Below the pieces are notes generated by a model. That model was not told where the DNA came from, ran no database searches, and worked only from the letters and a program-made list of their open reading frames with translations. From Acidobacteriaceae bacterium (lineage in GTDB: Bacteria; Acidobacteriota; Terriglobia; Terriglobales; Acidobacteriaceae): a stretch of 12,747 nucleotides of DNA. The stretch is taken from NCBI GenBank assembly GCA_003133425.1, contig PKXI01000411.1, positions 18,386 through 31,132 of the forward strand. Direction: 5' to 3'. How positions within the stretch are numbered: the first letter of the stretch is position 1; every line of letters begins with the position of its first letter. Positions 1 through 4,385 of the stretch are shown here, piece by piece. The translations under genes and the position numbers were made by a program.

Positions 1-22
1 CCGTTCAATTGGAGAGACTGAA

Positions 23-2764
23 TTGACTACATACGCGAAGATAACCAGTTGTGCGGCCCATGCGATGCGGTACGTTCGTGGTGGCATCATCGCCTGCTTG
101 ATGTTTTTACTTCTGGCCGGATACAGAGACCGCGCGTACGGACAAGCGCCTGCCGCTAGCCAGACGCCTGCTGCAAGTCAGACGGCTGCTGCAAGTCAGA
201 CGGCTGTTCCAAGTCAGACGAAGCCTGACAGCAAAGTTGGTCTTGGTGTCGGCGGCGTGAGCGACAGCTCATTCAAGTTTGGCGAATACAACGGGCTGCA
301 GAATTCGGGCCCTTTCGGCATCGGGAATTTCGACCTTCGCGGAGGCGCTCCCTATGACAGCAAGAGCACGTGGCGCTGGGAGATGAAGGGGCAGAATCTC
401 GGCCTCGAAAATCGCAACGTGTACGCCGAGTTCGGCAAGCAGGGCAAGTACAGGTTCTTTGTTGGCTATTCCGAACTGCGGGCCAACCGCTCGGACACTT
501 TCCAAACCCCTTATTCAGGCGCAGGCACGGGGAATCTCACCCTACCGTCCAATTGGGTTTTTCCGGCAGTTCCACAGCGCGGCGCAACATCGCTCAACTT
601 CCGGGTCTTCGATCCGGTTGCCGGGGGCGGCAGCTACTACAACGCCTCCGGCGTGCTGACCGCGCCTACGGCTGCTCAACTGGCAACGGGGGCCAGCATC
701 AGGGCCGTGGACGTTCCCGATTTTCAAAGTGTTTATCTTTCGACCAAGCGCACCAGGTTCGACGCCGGTTTAAGCTACAACGTTTCTGACAAGCTGGACA
801 TTCCACTCAGCTACACGTACGAGCACAAGTCCGGTCTCAAGGCCCTGGGCGCAGTTACTTCACAGGTATCGGAAAATGCCGCCATCCTTCCCATCCCGAT
901 TGACTTCGACACCAGCCAGGCGAACGCGGCCGTGAACTACAGAGTGGAGCGATTCTTCTTGTCATTTGCTTATTACGGGTCGTTCTTCACCGACAACGTC
1001 AACTCCTTGACGTGGCAGGACGTGGCCGATCCGACCAAGAGCGCCACGATGGCGACCGCGCCGAGCAACCAGTTTAACCAGTTCACGTTTATGGGCGCGG
1101 AGAAGTTTAAAGACACCATGAAGCTTGTGGTCGCCGGATCTTACGGGCGCAATACGCAGAACGATCCGTTCCTGGGACCCTCGACGGCGCAGAATGGACA
1201 ATTGGCATTCGGCCTGCCGGTTACGTCACTCAATGGACTCGTGGTGAGCAGCATGGTCAACGCGAAGTTCACCGCAAAACCAAACAAGAAATGGAACCTG
1301 GTTGCGGCGTATAAATTCTTTGACCGTGACAATCAGACCCCGGTCAATACTTACTTGTTCCAGGATGCGAACGAGTCGAAGAGCGGCACTTCTTCCTTTA
1401 ACGGTCTTTATGGATTGCCTGCCACGATGGGAAGCAACACGGATATTTACCAGAATCGCGCCTACAGCGCGATGACCAACCAGGCGGACGCGGAGGCGGA
1501 ATACGCAATCGCGAAGAAGGAGTGGCTCAAGGCCAACTACCAGTGGCAGAAGATCGACCGCAGTTGCCCCGGCGCCTGGATTGACTGCGCCGATGCGGCC
1601 AGGACCGATGAACACACGCTGGGCGGGGAATGGCGCAGAACAGCTGTTGGCGGCGTGACCGGAAGAATCGACTACGCGTACTCGTGGCGGCGGGGAAAGT
1701 ATAACGAGAATGCGTTTCTGTCGCTTGTTCCGATGGCGAACCAAATTCCACTGGGAGGCGCGAGCCAGAGTCTTTACTCGTACATGAAACAGACCGGGCT
1801 GACGGCGTTCGGTCCGATCGCGGGTCTGCCGAGCACTCCGCAGACCGGAGACGCCGCCATCTACAGCCCCCTTAACAACGTTGTGCCGCAGGCTCTCTAT
1901 GCCAGCCGCAACAACATAAACGAAATACCGGGGCTGAGAAGATTCATGGAAGCGGACCGCAATCGCCATAAGGTATTTTCAGATCTGGATTGGCAGGCGA
2001 CAGAGAAGTTTTCTCTGCATGGCAATGGGGAGTACAACGATGAGGATTACCTCAACACCTCGTACGGGCTGAAGAAAGACGTGTTTTGGGAAGCAAGCAT
2101 GGATGCCAGCTACACGGTAAGCGAGAACCTGGTCGCCGACGTTTTCTATACCTACGACAACCAGCGACTTCTGGCCAGGGGCGACGCCTACGGCAGCAAC
2201 AGCACTGCCGCGTTTGTGGGGCAGGCCGCCGACACGGCGATCTCGGGCGGATGCTATGCAACGGTTTTGGCCAGGAATGCTGTCGCGAAGCTCGATCCGT
2301 GCCTGAACTATTCCAAGAGCGATCGCGACAAGAACGATACGCTTGGATTCTCCATCAGCAGGAAGAACCTGGCATCCGGCAATCTGCAACTGGCAGCTCA
2401 GGTTTTGTACACTCGCGCGCGGACCGATACCGCGGTCCAAGGCGGAAGTTATGTCAATAATCCGCTGGCCCTCGCAGCGCCCGCTCCGGCTTTGCCTGCC
2501 GGAACGGCTGCGGTGTTTTTCATCCCGGCTGCGAATTACCCGACGGTTAGAGATGACGAAGTTACGGTGACGCCGACGGCGCAGTACGTGATCAAGAAAA
2601 GGGCTACGCTGCAGGCTTTTTATCTATTCCAGAAGATGATGTCGACGGATTGGATCTACCAGGGCATGCAGTATGGCACGGGCACGAGTTTCCTGCCCTC
2701 GAACGAGAGGGCGCCGAACTACGCGATAAGCGCCGGGGGACTTTCGCTGGTGTTTGTGTTCTAG
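23..2764 (+). CDS. mtrB: MtrB/PioB-family outer-membrane beta-barrel protein (decaheme-associated porin)
   Basis: Predicted outer-membrane beta-barrel that sheaths a periplasmic multiheme cytochrome (MtrA/PioA type) and lets electrons cross the outer membrane. The 913 residues are long, as is typical of this family (about 650-900). The mature N-terminus contains a family-like motif, GVSDSSFKFGEYNGL followed by GIGNFDLRGG (about residues 77-107). The rest is rich in alternating aromatic/polar strands with Asn/Gly/Ser loops, and the protein ends in Phe (LVFVF) as outer-membrane proteins usually do. I chose the TTG at 23 because GGAGAG lies 6 bases upstream. The ATG at 65 (residue 15) has no ribosome site, but it would begin a more standard signal peptide with likely cleavage after AYG (residue 40). 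The N-terminal CXXC of Shewanella MtrB is not visible. No heme-binding CXXCH occurs in the protein, and the cytochrome partner would have to lie upstream of the window. The frame is open to the window edge, so a start further upstream is possible. Family call fairly sure; physiological role inferred. Confidence 0.85.
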   Translation: MTTYAKITSCAAHAMRYVRGGIIACLMFLLLAGYRDRAYGQAPAASQTPAASQTAAASQTAVPSQTKPDSKVGLGVGGVSDSSFKFGEYNGLQNSGPFGIGNFDLRGGAPYDSKSTWRWEMKGQNLGLENRNVYAEFGKQGKYRFFVGYSELRANRSDTFQTPYSGAGTGNLTLPSNWVFPAVPQRGATSLNFRVFDPVAGGGSYYNASGVLTAPTAAQLATGASIRAVDVPDFQSVYLSTKRTRFDAGLSYNVSDKLDIPLSYTYEHKSGLKALGAVTSQVSENAAILPIPIDFDTSQANAAVNYRVERFFLSFAYYGSFFTDNVNSLTWQDVADPTKSATMATAPSNQFNQFTFMGAEKFKDTMKLVVAGSYGRNTQNDPFLGPSTAQNGQLAFGLPVTSLNGLVVSSMVNAKFTAKPNKKWNLVAAYKFFDRDNQTPVNTYLFQDANESKSGTSSFNGLYGLPATMGSNTDIYQNRAYSAMTNQADAEAEYAIAKKEWLKANYQWQKIDRSCPGAWIDCADAARTDEHTLGGEWRRTAVGGVTGRIDYAYSWRRGKYNENAFLSLVPMANQIPLGGASQSLYSYMKQTGLTAFGPIAGLPSTPQTGDAAIYSPLNNVVPQALYASRNNINEIPGLRRFMEADRNRHKVFSDLDWQATEKFSLHGNGEYNDEDYLNTSYGLKKDVFWEASMDASYTVSENLVADVFYTYDNQRLLARGDAYGSNSTAAFVGQAADTAISGGCYATVLARNAVAKLDPCLNYSKSDRDKNDTLGFSISRKNLASGNLQLAAQVLYTRARTDTAVQGGSYVNNPLALAAPAPALPAGTAAVFFIPAANYPTVRDDEVTVTPTAQYVIKKRATLQAFYLFQKMMSTDWIYQGMQYGTGTSFLPSNERAPNYAISAGGLSLVFVF
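149..220 (+). repeat. Four tandem 18-bp units in the mtrB N-terminal linker
   Basis: Four consecutive 18-base units (149-166, 167-184, 185-202, 203-220) encode P/A-A-A-S-Q-T hexapeptides just after the signal peptide. Units 2 and 3 differ at one base and unit 1 is the most diverged. The stretch probably forms a flexible, disordered linker before the barrel and could expand or contract by slippage. Confidence 0.9.
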
Positions 2765-2805
2765 GTGAATTCGGACGGGGCGCCGGCGGACGGCCCAGGT
2801 TTGTG

Positions 2806-2846
2806 GTATCCCACCCGGTTCTATAGGCGTGTCAAGGGTGGGGCAT
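2806..2846. repeat. Interspersed CCCACCC/GGGTGGGG palindromic element (copy 1)
   Basis: In the 88-bp gap between the convergent mtrB and higA genes, TATCCCACCC (2807-2816) faces GGGTGGGGCA (2836-2845). The intervening GGTTCTATAGG...GTCAAGG closely matches 11416-11446 downstream of pal (5 differences in 31 aligned bases), so the two are copies of one composite element. The inverted arms could act as a bidirectional terminator for the convergent genes, but there is no T-run. Confidence 0.7.
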
Positions 2847-2852
2847 TTGGCG

Positions 2853-3164
2853 TTACGCCGCCACGACTTCGATGCGGTAGGCAGCCTTGCTCTCGGGTCC
2901 CACGACAATTTTCACGGGGCGTCCCAGTCGGACCAGGCAGTCCATCATCTTGATCTCGCTAATGCCGCGAAACTGGCCGCGCAGCATTTTGGAGAGCTTT
3001 GGCTGAGTCAGGCCGAGGACCTTGGCGGCCTGCTGCTGGCTCCATCCGCGCTCACGCAGAATCTCCCCAATCTTCGACACCAATTGCGCCTTCACGAGCA
3101 TCTCTTCGGCGTCGGGAAAGCCCAATTGGGCATAGACGTTCATTTCCTTTTTGACTTTGCTCAC
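2853..3164 (-). CDS. higA: HigA-like antitoxin, XRE-type helix-turn-helix protein
   Basis: 103-residue antitoxin and probable autorepressor of the module. An XRE-type helix-turn-helix spans about residues 27-83; WSQQQAAKVLGLTQPKLSKML fits the helix 2/helix 3 pattern seen in HigA antitoxins paired with Gp49-like toxins. The GTG start overlaps the higB stop codon as GTGA (3161-3164), with AAGGAG 7 bases upstream, so translation is probably coupled to the toxin. An internal ATG at codon 8 is the alternative start. Toxin-before-antitoxin order is the usual hig arrangement. It is convergent with mtrB. The family is well supported; the exact cognate target is inferred from position. Confidence 0.88.
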   Translation of the reverse strand: MSKVKKEMNVYAQLGFPDAEEMLVKAQLVSKIGEILRERGWSQQQAAKVLGLTQPKLSKMLRGQFRGISEIKMMDCLVRLGRPVKIVVGPESKAAYRIEVVAA

Positions 3165-3523
3165 CGGTCAACTCCTTTCGCCAATGCTTCGGCTTCCTTC
3201 AATCGCTCGCGGATCAGATCTATTTCCGGTTTCGGTGTCTCGACTCCATGTTTCGACTTCTTCTGAAAGCAATGCAGCACATAGACTGCATTTGCGAATC
3301 GGACTGTGTACACGGCTCGATAGGCATTACCGCGCCAGCTTTCAACAATCTCCAATATTCCTGCCGAACCGAATCCCTTGAGCGGCTTCGCGTCCGAGTG
3401 AAGATGGCCAATCTGCGCCTGGTACAAGGCAAAGCCAAAGGTCTGCTGCACCTCATCGGGCATCGCCAGCAAGTCCTTCTTCGACGACCCAACCCAGCGC
3501 AATGACCTGAGCGCTTGCCTCAT
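3161..3523 (-). CDS. higB: HigB-like toxin, phage Gp49-like/RelE superfamily mRNA interferase
   Basis: 120-residue protein of the phage-derived Gp49-like (HigB, RelE-superfamily) group, expected to cleave mRNA on the ribosome unless bound by HigA. Family hallmarks in order are LRWVGSSKKDL (8-18), the ALYQAQ helix (32-37), KPLKGFGSAGILEIVE (46-61), YRAVYTVRFANAVYVLHCFQKKS (68-90) and TPKPEIDLIRERL (97-108). The basic residues K48, R69 and K88-K89 are candidate RNA-contact positions. Length is normal for the family and the frame is intact. The ATG at 3523 is poorly served by a ribosome site, but a good promoter places the likely transcript start almost on it, so this may be a leaderless message. 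Confidence 0.88.
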   Translation of the reverse strand: MRQALRSLRWVGSSKKDLLAMPDEVQQTFGFALYQAQIGHLHSDAKPLKGFGSAGILEIVESWRGNAYRAVYTVRFANAVYVLHCFQKKSKHGVETPKPEIDLIRERLKEAEALAKGVDR

Positions 3524-3529
3524 ATCCCG

Positions 3530-3558
3530 ATTATGCCCATATTGATATAACTTGTCGA
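3530..3558 (-). promoter_or_regulatory. Predicted higBA promoter, possibly giving a leaderless mRNA
   Basis: Reading the - strand, TCGACA (3558-3553) and CATAAT (3535-3530) are separated by exactly 17 bases, each one mismatch from the sigma70 consensus. Only 6 bases (CGGGAT) lie between the -10 box and the higB ATG, putting the expected transcription start at or within 1-2 bases of the ATG. An AT-rich imperfect inverted repeat, TTAT...ATAA, spans the spacer and -10 box and could be a HigA operator. Confidence 0.6.
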
Positions 3559-3603
3559 GAACAAATAACTATTCAGACGACGAGTCTTTCGGCGGATTGC
3601 AAC

Positions 3604-3648
3604 TGGGGCCCAGGTTTTCCGCCACCGCGGACGAGACCTGGGGCCCCC
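3604..3648. repeat. GGGGCCCAGGT...ACCTGGGGCCCC palindrome abutting the recN remnant
   Basis: GGGGCCCAGGT (3605-3615) is the reverse complement of ACCTGGGGCCCC (3636-3647) apart from one bulged G, around a 20-base centre. The core CCCAGGTC/GACCTGGG also forms the hairpin after pal at 11288-11313. The element begins exactly where the recN remnant should have its stop codon, and its sequence replaces that stop with GGG CCC. Confidence 0.65.
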
Positions 3649-3770
3649 GGCTAGCGGCGATCATTTGGGCGGCGCGTTGGTGGCTGGTTTCGGTGACTTT
3701 GGCGCCGGAGACCATCCTGGCTACTTCGAGGGTGCGGGTGCGGTCGTCGGGCTCGCGCATTCCCTGCAAG
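3648..3770 (-). pseudogene. Displaced second copy of the recN 3' end (remnant)
   Basis: On the - strand this stretch encodes REPDDRTRTLEVARMVSG...AAQMIAASR, the C-terminus of RecN. Bases 3648-3749 align without gaps to 4390-4491 of intact recN with 9 mismatches in 102 (about 91% identity). Upstream of that, similarity resumes at 4520 after skipping 33 bases. The skipped segment is bounded by CGTCG at both ends in intact recN, so it looks like a microhomology deletion of 11 codons. The remnant also lost its stop codon to the neighbouring palindrome. At two positions where intact RecN has Leu and His (SLQHAAQ), it has His and Arg. A 66-codon frame exists from 3769 to 3569, but I see no ribosome site and do not expect a product. 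Confidence 0.85.
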
Positions 3771-3778
3771 AAGTACCA

Positions 3779-4060
3779 TCAAGCGCGTTTGCGGTGGCGG
3801 TCGACGTACTCGCGCAGGGCGGAGTTCATGCGGGTTTGGTAGCCCTGGCCCTGACGCTGGAACCAGTCGATAATGTCGGCATCGACTCGCAGTGAGAGTG
3901 GGCGCTTGATAGGACGGTAGAACGGTCCGCGGACCGCATGGCTCCAGTCGGTAATGGGCGGCATATCTGCGGTGTCGATTTCGCTGTCCGGCATTGCGGC
4001 AAGAGCATCCAATTCGGCCTGCAACTCGGGCGTAAGCGGCTCCGGATTACCTCTCTTCAT
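3779..4060 (-). CDS. brnA: BrnA-family antitoxin
   Basis: 93-residue antitoxin of the BrnT-BrnA type II system. It normally wraps and inactivates BrnT and represses the shared promoter. The acidic N-terminal half (LTPELQAELDALAAMPDSEIDTADMPP) is followed by the BrnA-like C-terminal segment KRPLSLRVDADIIDWFQRQGQGYQTRMNSALREYV (52-86), which resembles a ribbon-helix-helix DNA-binding fold. I start at ATG 4060 (MKRGNPEPLT) because GAGGAGGG lies just upstream. The frame continues to 4147, but that part is the overlapping end of brnT. The gene is intact although its toxin partner is interrupted, so it may persist as an orphan antitoxin or regulator. Confidence 0.88.
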   Translation of the reverse strand: MKRGNPEPLTPELQAELDALAAMPDSEIDTADMPPITDWSHAVRGPFYRPIKRPLSLRVDADIIDWFQRQGQGYQTRMNSALREYVDRHRKRA

Positions 4061-4328
4061 AGTCCCTCCTCTCATGGCTCTCTGCCTTTCTTGCGCTGAT
4101 GATTCGCCCGGATCCCGAATCATCCTCGGGCCATGTGTGGACGACATAGAGGATCACGATTCCATCCACGCTCGGTGAACCGAGAGTCCTCCACCGATCC
4201 TCGTCCGGGTACGGATCAGGAACCGATATGCACAGAGGATCACCAAGTGCGCGTTCTGCGAGTTCGAAGCTGACCTTGTGCTTCTAAAGGTTGGCCTTCG
4301 CCTTTTCGGGGTCCCATGTCCAATGCAA
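4047..4328 (-). pseudogene. brnT: BrnT-family toxin gene interrupted by an in-frame TAG
   Basis: Reading from a TTG at 4328 with GGAGGG four bases upstream gives LHWTWDPEKAKANL, then TAG (4286-4284), then KHKVSFELAERALGDPL...DRWRTLGS...GIVILYVVHTW...GRIISARKAESHERRDYEER and TAA at 4049-4047. This is a complete BrnT (a ribonuclease related to RelE) of 93 codons with one stop at codon 15. BrnT proteins normally read NL-R/E/K-KHGVSFE there, so a single-base change is the simplest cause. No good start codon with a ribosome site follows the stop until deep in the gene. The last 14 bases overlap brnA, the usual toxin-antitoxin overlap. Either the toxin is dead, or there is readthrough or a sequencing error; I favour a recently inactivated gene. 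Confidence 0.85.
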
Positions 4329-4338
4329 CCGGCCCTCC

Positions 4339-4378
4339 GTATATACAGAAGAGTATCTACATTCCCGCAGTGTGTCAA
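4339..4378 (-). promoter_or_regulatory. Predicted brnTA promoter with paired GTAnnTAC sites
   Basis: On the - strand a perfect TTGACA (4378-4373) is followed after 15 bases by GATACT (4357-4352), a plausible if tightly spaced -10. Two palindromic octamers, GTAGATAC (4360-4353) and GTATATAC (4346-4339), are 14 bases apart centre to centre, cover the -10 and start region, and are candidate BrnA operators. The -35 box lies only 7 bases after the recN stop codon, so cassette and recN abut tightly. Confidence 0.5.
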
Positions 4379-4385
4379 CCAGCTG

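Noticed and set aside
1226..1969. 247-codon open frame antisense to mtrB
   Set aside because: It lies wholly opposite a clearly coding beta-barrel gene, is Arg-rich with low complexity, and has no recognisable domain; it is a GC-driven shadow.
3569..3769. 66-codon frame covering the recN tail remnant as a real small gene
   Set aside because: No ribosome site, its ATG lies in degraded sequence, and its C-terminal part translates a palindromic repeat; treated as a pseudogene fragment.
4154..4378. 74-codon - strand frame in the brnT region
   Set aside because: It is in another frame from the BrnT-homologous reading (4328-4047), which matches the family along its whole length apart from one stop.
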